From Amphibacillus sp052055485 (GTDB lineage: Bacteria; Bacillota; Bacilli; Bacillales; Amphibacillaceae): a stretch of DNA of 64,000 nucleotides. This document shows, piece by piece, positions 26,242 through 35,401 of the stretch. The notes beneath the pieces were generated by a model that saw nothing but the letters and a program-made list of their open reading frames with translations, made no database searches and was not told the DNA's origin. The stretch is from the NCBI RefSeq assembly GCF_052055485.1, contig NZ_CP197171.1, positions 2,604,001 to 2,668,000 on the forward strand, given 5' to 3'. Positions within the stretch are counted from its first letter, which is position 1. Each line of letters starts with the position of its first letter. A program made the translations under genes and the position numbers.

Positions 26242-26660
26242 AAAACGATATAGAGATAAATGAGAAAGACAAAGAAATTTCACTGAAAATATGATAGAAT
26301 AATGATTAAAAAGCTTGGTTTATCTCTCATACTTAAGGAGTTTAACCTAATCCATTCCCATACCTTGGAATTGGAACTTAGCATAAGCAAGACATGTATT
26401 CTTATGCTATTAGAGAAGATTTTTATTGATGAAAGTATAAGTAAAACTAAGGCTTTCGTTATAAATATTTGATAATAATCCAAGTTTTTTTACTGGTGTG
26501 ATGGCTCCATCATTTTCCTTAGTGTGGTTACATATCTCACTAAAGTGATTTGTGTAAAGGTTAAGATTACCACATCCGTGTAGAAGTAAATCCCAAATTT
26601 TTATTTATCCGATATATCTTTAAGAAGTTTATTTTCTAATCATCTAAAAAGGAGCATGAG
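26242..26660 (+). other. Gene-free region before ylmD
   Basis: No open frame with a ribosome site is present on either strand. AGCATAAG (26380-26387) and CTTATGCT (26401-26408) form an inverted repeat closely like the AGAATAAG/CTTATTCT hairpin of the dispersed elements elsewhere in this window. The remainder shows nothing I recognise. Confidence 0.55.
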
Positions 26661-27473
26661 ATGGAACCTTTTCAAAGTAGTCATGCATCATACAAGCAGA
26701 TTAAGTCGTGGGCAAACATGTTTCCTGAAATTACAGCAGGAATAACCACTCGTTTGGGTGGTAGAAGTAAGTCACCTTATGATACATTCAATATGGGTTT
26801 ACACGTAAATGATGTCGAAGCCGATGTTGTTGAAAATAGGATGAAATTGGCAGACTTGATTGGCTTCCCACTTGAGCGATGGTGTTTAGGTGAGCAAGTT
26901 CATGGGACGAATATTGCCCGTCTATCTAAAAACGACGCCAATATTGGAGCAGGTTCAATGCCGGTGTATCCAGCGATACGTGGAATTGATGGTTTAATGA
27001 CGAAAGAACGTGATATTTTAATCGCGGCATTTTTTGCTGATTGTGTTCCGTTATTCTTTTATGATCCAGTATCAGGTTGGATCGGGATTGCTCACGCAGG
27101 CTGGCGTGGCACAGTAAATGGGATTGCAGTCGAAATGATAAAAGAATTGGCAGAAGAAGGTGTGAATCCTGATAACCTATTTATCACAATCGGCCCATCA
27201 ATAAGTTTTGCTCGATATCAAGTTAATCAAGACGTCATTAAACATATTCCAGCTACGTACCGGAATAAGGTGAGTCATAAAATAGCTCATAACGGTGACC
27301 AGTATTTATTAGATTTGAAAAAATTAAATCAATATATGTTAATCGACCAGGGAGTAAACGCTGCAAAACTATTAGTAACCGAACAGTGTACGTATGATCA
27401 CTCTGAATTTTATTCTCATCGACGTGATCAAGGTCGGACAGGCCGTATGCTTGGTTTTATAGGCCGCCATTAA
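26661..27473 (+). CDS. ylmD: YfiH/PgeF-family protein (purine nucleoside/laccase-domain) YlmD
   Basis: Protein of 270 residues of the multicopper-polyphenol-oxidase-like DUF152 family. The metal-binding positions appear in LGEQVHGTNI (His near residue 80), FFADCVPLFFYDP (Cys near 128) and HAGWRGT (His near 145). The family includes enzymes with purine nucleoside phosphorylase and adenosine deaminase activity and E. coli PgeF, which clears a wrongly placed L-serine from muropeptides; which role applies here is not visible. GGAGCATGAG precedes the ATG. It heads the ylmD-ylmE-sepF-ylmG-ylmH run next to the division genes. Confidence 0.9.
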   Translation: MEPFQSSHASYKQIKSWANMFPEITAGITTRLGGRSKSPYDTFNMGLHVNDVEADVVENRMKLADLIGFPLERWCLGEQVHGTNIARLSKNDANIGAGSMPVYPAIRGIDGLMTKERDILIAAFFADCVPLFFYDPVSGWIGIAHAGWRGTVNGIAVEMIKELAEEGVNPDNLFITIGPSISFARYQVNQDVIKHIPATYRNKVSHKIAHNGDQYLLDLKKLNQYMLIDQGVNAAKLLVTEQCTYDHSEFYSHRRDQGRTGRMLGFIGRH

Positions 27474-27496
27474 GGTTCAAATTAAGGGGGAACACT

Positions 27497-28177
27497 GTGA
27501 CCATAGCAAGAAATATAGCAAAGATTAAACAAGAGATTGAAAAAAGCTGTCAAAAAGTTGGCAGATCACCTGAAGAAATAACACTGATTGCTGTGACAAA
27601 ATATGTTACAATAGAACGAACAAAGGAAGTTATCGATGCTGAAATTGTAAATATTGCTGAAAATAGACTAGAAGGTTTATCAGAAAAGCAAGAAGCATGT
27701 CCTGATGCAAAGCTTGTTTGGCATTTTATTGGTAATCTTCAATCACGAAAAGTGAAAAATATTGTTGATAGAATAGATTATTTTCATGCATTAGATCGAT
27801 TGTCGATTGCAAAGGAAATAAATAAACGAGCCAATCATAAAATTTCCTGCTTTGTTCAAGTCAACGTAAGTGGAGAACAAACGAAGAAGGGTATAGCGCC
27901 AGATGAGGTCAGAAGCTTTATTGAATCATTAGAGGACTATCCCAATATTGAAGTTGTGGGTTTAATGACGATGGCACCCTATACAGAAGATCAAGTTGTT
28001 TTACGCCAAGTGTTTCGAAAACTTCGAGAATTACGAGATGATATTGAAGCAAAGAAATATCCGCATGCACCATGTCAAGGATTGTCAATGGGGATGAGTC
28101 ATGATTATAAAATCGCAATAGAAGAAGGGGCAACCCATATCCGTATTGGTTCTAGCCTAGTCGAAACAGAAGGGTAA
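27497..28177 (+). CDS. ylmE: PLP homeostasis protein YlmE (YggS family)
   Basis: Alanine-racemase-fold protein of 226 residues that binds pyridoxal phosphate but has no known catalytic activity. The PLP lysine lies in LIAVTKYV (about residue 36). Other family segments are IGNLQSRKVKNI, VQVNVSGEQTKKG, LMTMAPY and LSMGMSHDYKIAIEEG. The start is GTG at 27497 after AAGGGGGAA. YggS proteins buffer free PLP and affect amino-acid balance. The gene sits upstream of sepF in most Gram-positive bacteria. Confidence 0.94.
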   Translation: MTIARNIAKIKQEIEKSCQKVGRSPEEITLIAVTKYVTIERTKEVIDAEIVNIAENRLEGLSEKQEACPDAKLVWHFIGNLQSRKVKNIVDRIDYFHALDRLSIAKEINKRANHKISCFVQVNVSGEQTKKGIAPDEVRSFIESLEDYPNIEVVGLMTMAPYTEDQVVLRQVFRKLRELRDDIEAKKYPHAPCQGLSMGMSHDYKIAIEEGATHIRIGSSLVETEG

Positions 28178-28188
28178 AGGTGATTAAA

Positions 28189-28629
28189 ATGAGTATCAAG
28201 AATAAATTTCGAACATTATTCTCAGTTGAAGACGAAGAATATTATGAAGACATTCAGCCTGATGAAGCGGAAGAAACGATGAGACGTAGTGATAAGCATG
28301 AAAAAAAGGGTGAAAATAAAAATATTGTCAGCTTAAAATCGGTACAAGCTCAAGCCAAGGTTGTCTTATCTGAGCCAAGATCGTATGAAGAAACGCAAGA
28401 CATTGCTGACCATGTTGTTAATCGCCGATCGGTTGTAATTAATTTACAACGTGTTGATCATCAACAAGCCAAACGAATTGTTGATTTTCTTAGTGGTACT
28501 GTTTATGCCGTATCAGGTGAAATTCAAAAATTAGGTCCACATACTTTTTTATGTACCCCTGATAATGTTGAGATAACAGGGAATATAACTCAAATGATTG
28601 AAGATGAAGAAATGGAACAAAGGTGGTAA
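28189..28629 (+). CDS. sepF: Cell division protein SepF
   Basis: Protein of 146 residues. A short N-terminal amphipathic helix (SIKNKFRTLFS) is the membrane anchor, an acidic linker follows, and the DUF552 core (about 55-140) contains VVINLQRVDHQQAKRIVDFLSGTVYAV and FLCTP. SepF bundles FtsZ filaments and can replace FtsA as membrane tether. I chose ATG 28189 after AAAGGTGA; the GTG at 28180 overlaps that site. It follows ylmE by about 11 bases and is followed by ylmG after 4. Confidence 0.95.
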   Translation: MSIKNKFRTLFSVEDEEYYEDIQPDEAEETMRRSDKHEKKGENKNIVSLKSVQAQAKVVLSEPRSYEETQDIADHVVNRRSVVINLQRVDHQQAKRIVDFLSGTVYAVSGEIQKLGPHTFLCTPDNVEITGNITQMIEDEEMEQRW

Positions 28630-28633
28630 ATAG

Positions 28634-28897
28634 ATGGGATTAGTAGAAGAGTTGGTTTTTAGATTAGTTAGCTTATATCAATGGGCGATTATTATCTATA
28701 TTTTAATGTCCTGGTTTCCAGGTGCCCGTGAATCGTCAATTGGACAATTTCTAGCAAGTATTGTTAAACCGTATTTAGACCCATTCCGGAAGATTATCCC
28801 TCCGCTTGGAATGATTGATATCTCAGGTCTTGTTGCCTTAATAACTTTACAATTTGCCCGAAGTGGTCTTGTCGTATTGTTTGGATTTTTTAGGTAG
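28634..28897 (+). CDS. ylmG: YggT family membrane protein YlmG
   Basis: Membrane protein of 87 residues with two hydrophobic segments (YQWAIIIYILMSWFPG, near 15-30, and the C-terminal ALITLQFARSGLVVLFGFF). The central motif PYLDPFRKIIPPLGMIDISG is typical of the YggT/Ycf19 family. AAAGGTGG before the ATG is the ribosome site and overlaps the sepF end. Relatives influence septum placement or osmotic tolerance, but no biochemical role is known. Confidence 0.92.
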   Translation: MGLVEELVFRLVSLYQWAIIIYILMSWFPGARESSIGQFLASIVKPYLDPFRKIIPPLGMIDISGLVALITLQFARSGLVVLFGFFR

Positions 28898-28908
28898 CTA
28901 ATAAGCAT

Positions 28909-29691
28909 ATGGACATTTATCAGCATTTCCGCAAAGATGAGCAATCTTTCATTGATCAGATTTTAAGTTGGAGGGAACAAGTTGAACGTCAATATGTGCC
29001 CAAATACAGTGATTTTTTAGATCCACGGGAACAATATATTTATCAAAGCATAATTGGTCAAGATCAACAATTTATTTTAAGTTTTTTTGGTGGAGTTGAA
29101 GGAACTGAACGCAAGCAAGCCTTGTTAGCTCCCTATTATGAAACGGTAACAAATGAGGCATTTCCAATTGATATCTTAACAGCCTCATATCCAGTCAAAT
29201 TTGTGAATATTGAGCATCGTGATGTATTAGGCGCTTTTTTATCCCTTGGTTTAATGCGCAAAAAACTTGGAGATCTTGCTATCGATCCCGATACTGGAAG
29301 CATTCAAATCATTGTTAGCTCAGATATTAGTGATTTCATTATTGCCCATTTTACGTCAATAAAAAAGGCAAATATTCAATTCAAAGAAACACCATTAAAT
29401 CAAGCTCTCCCAATCGTAGATGATTGGTCAGATTATGAAACAACAGTTAGCTCCCTTCGATTAGATGTTGTTCTTAAACATTTTTATCATCTATCAAGAA
29501 CACAAGCACTTGAACTCATTAAAAAAGGGTTTGTCAAAGTTAACTTTAAAATTGTAGAAGATCCTGCTTTTCATATCGAAGCAGGAGATATCATGTCTTG
29601 CCGGGGAAAAGGGAGAAGTCGATTAAACCAAATAATTGGTCAAACTAAGAAACAAAAATGGCGGATTCATTATTCCCGATTAAAAAATTAA
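28909..29691 (+). CDS. ylmH: S4-domain RNA-binding protein YlmH
   Basis: Protein of 260 residues. The N-terminal two thirds match the YlmH-specific domain (FLDPREQYIYQSIIG, LLAPYYE, HRDVLGAFLSLGLMRKKLGDL). The last ~75 residues are an S4 RNA-binding domain with LRLDVVLKHFYHLSRTQALELI and GDIMSCRGKGR. Bacterial YlmH binds the large ribosomal subunit and takes part in rescue of stalled peptidyl-tRNA complexes alongside RqcH, whose gene is also in this window. The start is ATG 28909; the ribosome site is weak, so coupling to ylmG is likely. Confidence 0.92.
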   Translation: MDIYQHFRKDEQSFIDQILSWREQVERQYVPKYSDFLDPREQYIYQSIIGQDQQFILSFFGGVEGTERKQALLAPYYETVTNEAFPIDILTASYPVKFVNIEHRDVLGAFLSLGLMRKKLGDLAIDPDTGSIQIIVSSDISDFIIAHFTSIKKANIQFKETPLNQALPIVDDWSDYETTVSSLRLDVVLKHFYHLSRTQALELIKKGFVKVNFKIVEDPAFHIEAGDIMSCRGKGRSRLNQIIGQTKKQKWRIHYSRLKN

Positions 29692-29773
29692 GAATTTTGT
29701 TTGATTAGCAGGAAAACTGCTTGAATATGTCGAATAAAGCTACAGCAATTAAAAGATTGAGGAGGTGGCCATT

Positions 29774-30271
29774 GTGCCATTGACACCGTTAGATATTCAT
29801 AATAAAGAGTTTACCAGGGGCTTAAGAGGCTACGACCAAGATGAAGTAAACGATTTTCTTGATCAAGTGATTAAGGATTTTGAATTGGTTATCCGTGAAA
29901 AAAAGGAATTAAAACGTGAAGTAGAGGATTTACAAGAAAAGTTGGGTCATTTTACTAATATTGAGGAAACTCTAAATAAATCTATTTTAATTGCCCAGCA
30001 AACAGCAGAAGAATTAAAAGGGAATGCAACAAAAGAATCAACATTAATCATTAGAGAAGCTGAAAAAAATGCGGATCGAATTATTAATGAAGCCTTGGAA
30101 AAATCAAGACGCATTGAAATTGATGTTGAAGAATTAAAGAAACAAGGCAAGGTTTTTCGGACTCGTTTAAAGATGCTTGTTGAAGCCCAGCTTGAATTAG
30201 TTGAGAATAAAGATTGGGATCAGCTTCTACAACTAGAAGAAGATGATGATGAAATTGAACAGGCGGAATAA
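29774..30271 (+). CDS. divIVA: Cell division initiation protein DivIVA
   Basis: Coiled-coil protein of 165 residues that binds negatively curved membrane at septa and poles. The N-terminal domain reads PLTPLDIHNKEFTRGLRGYD, including the phenylalanine and arginine that insert into membrane. Long coiled coils fill the rest, with an acidic end. In sporulating cells DivIVA also helps anchor the chromosome origin at the pole. The start is GTG 29774 behind GAGGAGGTGG; the upstream GTG at 29765 is part of that site. It closes the ylm run. Confidence 0.95.
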   Translation: MPLTPLDIHNKEFTRGLRGYDQDEVNDFLDQVIKDFELVIREKKELKREVEDLQEKLGHFTNIEETLNKSILIAQQTAEELKGNATKESTLIIREAEKNADRIINEALEKSRRIEIDVEELKKQGKVFRTRLKMLVEAQLELVENKDWDQLLQLEEDDDEIEQAE

Positions 30272-30287
30272 GCTTAAATGTTTAAAC

Positions 30288-30316
30288 TTGACGAATTCGC
30301 AATGATTACATATAAT
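30288..30316 (+). promoter_or_regulatory. Promoter of the ileS T-box transcript
   Basis: TTGACG (30288-30293) and TATAAT (30311-30316) are separated by exactly 17 bases, a near-consensus sigma-A promoter. Transcription should start near 30323, just before the T-box leader. Confidence 0.8.
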
Positions 30317-30322
30317 TCATAA

Positions 30323-30670
30323 GACATAGATTATATTTAACAACAGTTGTTTTGATTGCTCCAATGTGGGAAATAGGGTTGCAGTCATGTGGAATGGTGA
30401 CTGATATATTAAAATAAATAAACAGCAATGCGAGAAAGAGTAAGCTATTTAACCTTATTTTAGCGAGCTAGGAAATGGTGTGAGCCTAGTATAAGAAGAT
30501 AGTTGAAGATCATTCTCAAGCTTCCTTTTTGAACACTAGTGTAAGTAAAATTGGACGGTTAACATCCCGTTATGATGATTTGAGTGAGTTATATGTTTTA
30601 GAATATAACTAACTAGGGTGGTAACGCGAGTTCTCTCGTCCCTTTTGGGATAAGAGGACTTTTTTTATTG
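30323..30670 (+). ncRNA. T-box leader controlling ileS (isoleucine)
   Basis: The leader has the conserved T-box core AGGGTGGTAACGCG at 30615-30628. Its TGGT pairs with an ACCA tRNA end, fitting tRNA-Ile. Upstream, the stem I apical segment GAGCTAGG...GTGAGCCTAG (about 30470-30490) and a specifier-loop segment GAAGATCATTCTC place an ATC isoleucine codon at about 30509-30511. A terminator follows the core: GTTCTCT...TCCC TTTT GGGA...AGAGGAC with a seven-T tail (about 30629-30668). Uncharged tRNA-Ile would stabilise the antiterminator and allow ileS transcription. The specifier assignment is by eye. Confidence 0.9.
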
Positions 30671-30764
30671 ATATTGAAGCAAGGCAAACAATGTCTGGTG
30701 ATAGAAGTTTTTACTGCTATCGCTTGGGAAGTTTTTTGAGGAATAATTAAAGGAGGAACAAACA

Positions 30765-33515
30765 ATGGACTATAAAGAAACACTACTGATGCCCAAAACC
30801 GATTTCCCGATGAGGGGCAATTTACCGAACAAAGAGCCTAAGATGCAGGCAGGATGGGAGCAAGACCATCTCTATCAAATGGTACAGGAAAGAACCAAAG
30901 ATCGACCGCTTTATGTCTTGCACGATGGCCCCCCATTTGCAAATGGGGATATCCATATGGGTCATGCATTAAATAAAGTGTTAAAAGATTTTATTGTCAA
31001 ATATAAATCGATGTCTGGTTTTCATGCACCATATGTACCAGGTTGGGATACACATGGTTTACCTATTGAGACGGCTTTAGCAAAGAAAAAAGTTAACCGC
31101 AAAAAAATGACAACAGCAGAATTTCGGCAAAAATGTGCCGAATATGCCCTAAAGCAGTTGGATAATCAACGGGCACAATTTAAACAATTAGGAGTTCGTG
31201 GCGACTGGGACCAACCTTATATTACTTTAAATAAGGAATATGAAGCGGCCCAAATTGAAGTCTTTGGTGAAATGGCGAAAAAAGGTTATATCTATAAAGG
31301 GTTAAAACCTGTTTATTGGTCACCGTCTTCAGAATCTGCATTAGCAGAAGCTGAGATTGAATACCAAGATAAACGCTCACCTTCTATTTATGTAGCTTTT
31401 GATGTGAAAGAAGGTGGGGAACTATTATCCGGCGATGAGAAATTTGTGATTTGGACAACAACCCCTTGGACACTTCCAGCTAACTTGGCAATTGCTGTTC
31501 ATGCCGATTTAACTTATGTCGTCGTTGAGGTAAATGGCGATAAATTAATTATCGCAGAAGATCTTCTTGAGACAGTTGCTGAAGAGCTTGAGTGGGAAGA
31601 TTATCGTATTATCCAATCTTTTAAAGGAGCAGAAGCTGATCGACTCGTGGCTAAACATCCATTCTATGATCGTGATTCATTAGTGATCTTAGCTGATCAC
31701 GTCACAACTGATGGAGGGACTGGACTTGTTCATACGGCACCAGGTCATGGTGAAGATGACTATCATGTTGCTCAAACATACGGCCTAGATGTTTTATGTC
31801 CAGTAGATGAAAAAGGCGTATTCACAGCTGAAGCACCTGGTTTTGAAGGGCTTTTCTATGATAAAGCAAATAAAGCAATTACTGAGTTGCTAGAAGAGAA
31901 AGGAGCGTTGCTTTCACTCTCGTTTATTACACACTCATACCCACATGATTGGCGAACGAAGAAACCTGTTATTTATCGAGCAACGAATCAATGGTTTGCC
32001 TCGATTAAAGATTTCCGAGCTGATATTTTAGCGGAAATCAATCGAGTCAATTGGTTGCCGAAATGGGGCGAGACTCGTCTGTTCAATATGGTAAAAGACC
32101 GTGGGGACTGGTGTATCTCTAGACAGCGTGTTTGGGGTGTCCCAATTCCAGTGTTTTATGGCGAGGATCAAACACCAATTATTACTGATGAAACGATCAA
32201 ACATGTTGCTCAGTTATTCCGCCAGCATGGTTCTAATATCTGGTTTGAATGGGAAACAAAAGATTTACTACCAGATGGTTTTACCTCTGAGCATAGCCCG
32301 AATGGAACCTTTACTAAAGAAATGGATATCATGGATGTTTGGTTTGATTCAGGATCATCACATCAAAGCGTATTAGAAGAACATGATCAATTAAGACGAC
32401 CTGCTGATCTTTATTTAGAGGGTTCAGATCAATATCGTGGTTGGTTTAATTCATCGCTTTCAACCGCAGTCGCAGTTACAGGAAAAGCCCCTTATCGAGC
32501 TGTTGTCAGCCATGGTTTTGCCTTAGATGGGCAAGGACGTAAGATGAGTAAATCAATCGGAAATGTCATTGCTCCAGTCAAAATAATGAACCAATATGGG
32601 GCAGATATTTTAAGACTCTGGGTTGCCTCTGTTGATTATCAAGCAGATGTACGAGTATCAGATGAAATTCTTAAACAAACCGGAGAAGGTTATCGAAAAA
32701 TCAGAAATACTTTCCGCTTTTTACTTGGAAACTTAGCTGATTTTGATCCTCGTAAGGATAAAGTTGAAGAGGATCAACTTGAAGAATTGGATCGTTATAT
32801 GTTAGTTAAGTTACAGCAAGTGATTAATAAAGTTCTACAAGCTTATGATAACTATGATTTTTCAACTGTTTATAACCAAGTACATCAATTCTGCTCACAA
32901 GAATTGAGTGCTTTCTATCTAGACTTTGCTAAAGATATTCTTTATATTGAGCCTGAGGATAGTAAACGACGCCGTTCGATTCAAACGGTTTATTATGAAA
33001 CACTAATCAGCTTAGTTAAATTAATGACACCCATTTTAACACATACAGCTGAAGAGGTATGGAGTCATATCCCACATGAATCAGAAAAATATGTTCAATT
33101 AACAGATATGCCGACACCACGTGAATTGAATAACAGCCAGGCATTAATTGAGAAGTGGGATCACTTTGCAGCTGTTCGTCACGATGTCTTAAAAGCACTT
33201 GAAGAAGCTAGAAGTGATAAAGTGATTGGTAAATCACTTGAAGCCAAAATTACGCTTACACCAAAAGATGAAAAAACAAAGGCTCTATTATCTGAGATGG
33301 ATCGGCTTGATCAATTATTCATTGTATCAAAGGTTGAATTTGTGCCTGAGGTCAATGATCAATCAGGTGGCTACGAATATGTCCATGTTCAAGTTGAAAA
33401 ATATGACAAAGAGAGATGTGACCGTTGTTGGATTATTTCCGAAACAGTTGGTCAAAACGAGCAGCACCCAGACCTTTGTGCCCGATGCGCTGATATTGTT
33501 GAAAAATATTATTAA
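30765..33515 (+). CDS. ileS: Isoleucine--tRNA ligase
   Basis: Class I aminoacyl-tRNA synthetase of 916 residues. The HIGH motif appears as HMGH at residues 64-67 and KMSKS at 593-597. The editing (CP1) domain has FVIWTTTPWTLPANLAI and the GHGEDDY segment. A C-terminal zinc-binding module, CDRCW...CARC, completes the protein, as in bacterial-type (mupirocin-sensitive) IleRS. AAAGGAGGAAC precedes the ATG. Expression is controlled by the T-box leader just upstream. The position after divIVA is conserved in Bacillaceae. Confidence 0.98.
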   Translation: MDYKETLLMPKTDFPMRGNLPNKEPKMQAGWEQDHLYQMVQERTKDRPLYVLHDGPPFANGDIHMGHALNKVLKDFIVKYKSMSGFHAPYVPGWDTHGLPIETALAKKKVNRKKMTTAEFRQKCAEYALKQLDNQRAQFKQLGVRGDWDQPYITLNKEYEAAQIEVFGEMAKKGYIYKGLKPVYWSPSSESALAEAEIEYQDKRSPSIYVAFDVKEGGELLSGDEKFVIWTTTPWTLPANLAIAVHADLTYVVVEVNGDKLIIAEDLLETVAEELEWEDYRIIQSFKGAEADRLVAKHPFYDRDSLVILADHVTTDGGTGLVHTAPGHGEDDYHVAQTYGLDVLCPVDEKGVFTAEAPGFEGLFYDKANKAITELLEEKGALLSLSFITHSYPHDWRTKKPVIYRATNQWFASIKDFRADILAEINRVNWLPKWGETRLFNMVKDRGDWCISRQRVWGVPIPVFYGEDQTPIITDETIKHVAQLFRQHGSNIWFEWETKDLLPDGFTSEHSPNGTFTKEMDIMDVWFDSGSSHQSVLEEHDQLRRPADLYLEGSDQYRGWFNSSLSTAVAVTGKAPYRAVVSHGFALDGQGRKMSKSIGNVIAPVKIMNQYGADILRLWVASVDYQADVRVSDEILKQTGEGYRKIRNTFRFLLGNLADFDPRKDKVEEDQLEELDRYMLVKLQQVINKVLQAYDNYDFSTVYNQVHQFCSQELSAFYLDFAKDILYIEPEDSKRRRSIQTVYYETLISLVKLMTPILTHTAEEVWSHIPHESEKYVQLTDMPTPRELNNSQALIEKWDHFAAVRHDVLKALEEARSDKVIGKSLEAKITLTPKDEKTKALLSEMDRLDQLFIVSKVEFVPEVNDQSGGYEYVHVQVEKYDKERCDRCWIISETVGQNEQHPDLCARCADIVEKYY

Positions 33516-33523
33516 AAATATAG

Positions 33524-33567
33524 AGCTGTTGCACAATGTAAGAAAAAGCTGTGCAACAGCTTTTTAC
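33524..33567 (+). terminator. Intrinsic terminator after ileS
   Basis: AGCTGTTGCACA (33524-33535) pairs perfectly with TGTGCAACAGCT (33550-33561) and is followed by TTTT. The same stem recurs, diverged, at 17262-17308 and 45556-45600. Confidence 0.88.
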
Positions 33568-33862
33568 ATTACAAAATAAAATGCTTACAAAGAGGGTTAC
33601 ACTAAAGAAATAGACAAGAGCATATCTTTATAAGACTATTTTCCAATTATAGTATAAAGATTTTCCTTATATCCCTAACACCCAATATACAATGGATTCA
33701 GATTGAGATAGTGTAATTGCCTTATTGTTTGTGTTTCAAATAAAATGGTTTCATGCTTTGATGGGTTCTAAAGTTGATCGTGTTAAAAGTATCAGTATTC
33801 ATTGATGAGCACGTACATAATATCTTTCCTTTTGTTCATACTTATAGCGGGAGGTATGCCAC
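33568..33862 (+). other. Gene-free region between ileS and the VanW-family gene
   Basis: AT-rich DNA with no supported frame, hairpin or repeat. In B. subtilis ylyA (a DksA/TraR-like gene) lies here; it is absent. Confidence 0.5.
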
Positions 33863-34789
33863 TTGATGAAGCCGTTTTTAATCACTTGTCTTGTTGTATG
33901 GGGGTTGCCCTCTGCCCAACCTATTGAAATATCTGATCCTTTAACCATCACTCATCAAGGAGAAACACTTGCTACCATTTATCGTGAAAACTTCTCTTTA
34001 TTTCTTGCTGGGATTCCTATAATAGATGTGGATAAGCTCGATCGGTTCATTGAAGAACTTGATCAACAGGTTTATACTGAACCTGTAAATGCTGTCATTA
34101 ATGAACAAGGAGAGATCGAATCAGGACAATCAGGGTACAGATTGCACAAAAAAGAATTTCAAAATCAGTTTTATACCTATTTTGTCGGGCATAGTTCTGC
34201 TACTTTGGAAGTGCCAGTGTTGGACATTTATCCAAAGGTAGACAGTGAATTGCTCGCCAATATTCGGGTGCAAAAAATTGGCCAGTATGTTACTTATTTT
34301 AATGTGAATAATCAAAATCGCACGCACAATATTCAACTTTCCGCAGAAGCCCTAGACAACTATGTGATCTTTCCTAATGAAGTATTTTCGTTTAACGAAG
34401 TAGTGGGGGAACGAACGGCAAAGAGGGGATATAAACGTGCTCCTGTCATTGTGAAAGGCGAATTGTCAGAAGGGGTTGGCGGTGGAATCTGCCAAGTGTC
34501 ATCAACATTGTTTAATGCTGTTGATGGTGCAGGACTTGAGATTATCGAGCGCTATACGCATAGCCGACGTGTCGAGTACGTTCCCCCTGGACGTGACGCG
34601 ACGGTAAGCTGGCATGGTCCTGATTTTCGCTTTCAAAACAAATATAACCAGCCGATATTGCTCCGTTCAAAGCGTTATGGGGGAATGATCGTAGTCACCC
34701 TTCATTCATCTGACGTCATTAATTATGATTCTCGCTCAGTTCCAAAGGCACCAACAAAAATACCGAAAGAAATCAACACAGAAGATTGA
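33863..34789 (+). CDS. VanW-family exported protein
   Basis: Protein of about 308 residues with a short hydrophobic N-terminus (FLITCLVVWGLPSAQP) that looks like a signal peptide. The C-terminal half (about 145-280) is a VanW domain: FPNEVFSFNEVVGERT, RGYKRAPVI, EGVGGGICQVSSTLFNAV and a strand-rich end RFQNKYNQPILL. The GGGICQVSSTL segment is the family hallmark. VanW proteins are named from vancomycin gene clusters, but their own role is unknown; a cell-wall role is inference. The start may be TTG 33863 (eight bases after GGGAGG) or ATG 33866 (eleven bases). The gene stands alone between repeats and terminators. Confidence 0.88.
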   Translation: MMKPFLITCLVVWGLPSAQPIEISDPLTITHQGETLATIYRENFSLFLAGIPIIDVDKLDRFIEELDQQVYTEPVNAVINEQGEIESGQSGYRLHKKEFQNQFYTYFVGHSSATLEVPVLDIYPKVDSELLANIRVQKIGQYVTYFNVNNQNRTHNIQLSAEALDNYVIFPNEVFSFNEVVGERTAKRGYKRAPVIVKGELSEGVGGGICQVSSTLFNAVDGAGLEIIERYTHSRRVEYVPPGRDATVSWHGPDFRFQNKYNQPILLRSKRYGGMIVVTLHSSDVINYDSRSVPKAPTKIPKEINTED

Positions 34790-34969
34790 AACTAAAGCTG
34801 TAGGAGATGATTAATATCTCTATCCAGTTTTTATCACAGGATCCAGTAGTGCATTACTTAACAACAAGCTTAGCTTCTTTTACAGCCGATTTGATTATCT
34901 TTAAAAATGGCTTAAATCGATTGCCTTTCAGCTGTTTCCAGCATTTCAATCGGAGCTAGTAAGAAGCTT

Positions 34970-35275
34970 TGCTAAAGTTCTTTAAGTTTTATCACAGATA
35001 ACCGTCCGTAGAACTCGGGGCAACAACGGGTTACTCACCCCATCGAAAGGATTTGGGACTGGGGCTCAGAATAAGTAAGACACTTATTCTTGCGATGCAA
35101 ATGCTTCGTAGCTTTCCGACTCGCCCCACCGAAGACATTTGCGATTACTCGTCTCACCGAAAACATCTGCATGACCTACATCCTGTGGACCCAATTCCCA
35201 CTGATTGAAGTTTCGTTTTATATTATTAATGACTCAAAGATTCTTCGGAACGTAAGCTCCCAAATGAGTTAATCA
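34970..35275 (-). repeat. Dispersed intergenic element, copy C (inverted orientation)
   Basis: Read on the reverse strand, this stretch carries the copy-B blocks in the same order: ACGAGTAATCGCAAATGTCT (complement near 35140) with CGGTGGGGCGAGTCG, then AGAATAAGTGTC..CTTATTCT and GAGCCCCAGTCCCAAA (complement near 35050-35093). It is therefore the same element in opposite orientation. Short frames inside it (for example 35090-35272) are not supported as genes. The gap 34790-35401 holds this element plus the lspA promoter. Confidence 0.72.
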
Positions 35276-35334
35276 TCACTAGCTATAATGTATGCTTAGT
35301 TGATAGAAGAACTCATTTTTTTTGTGCCCTAAAG

Positions 35335-35364
35335 TTGAGGATATAACTTGAAATGTGCTAAAAT
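35335..35364 (+). promoter_or_regulatory. Probable promoter for lspA-rluD
   Basis: TTGAGG (35335-35340) and TGCTAAAAT (extended -10, TAAAAT at 35359-35364) are separated by 18 bases, about 40 bases before the lspA start. This region also opens a misleading upstream frame in phase with lspA. Confidence 0.5.
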
Positions 35365-35401
35365 GCAATATAGTGATTACGTTGTAAAATGGGGGACATA
35401 T

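Noticed and set aside
33863..34789. A vancomycin-resistance function for the VanW-family gene
   Set aside because: VanW domains are widespread in Firmicutes without resistance genes; no vanH, vanA, vanX or vanRS partner is present.
35090..35272. A 60-codon frame before lspA
   Set aside because: It lies within dispersed element copy C.
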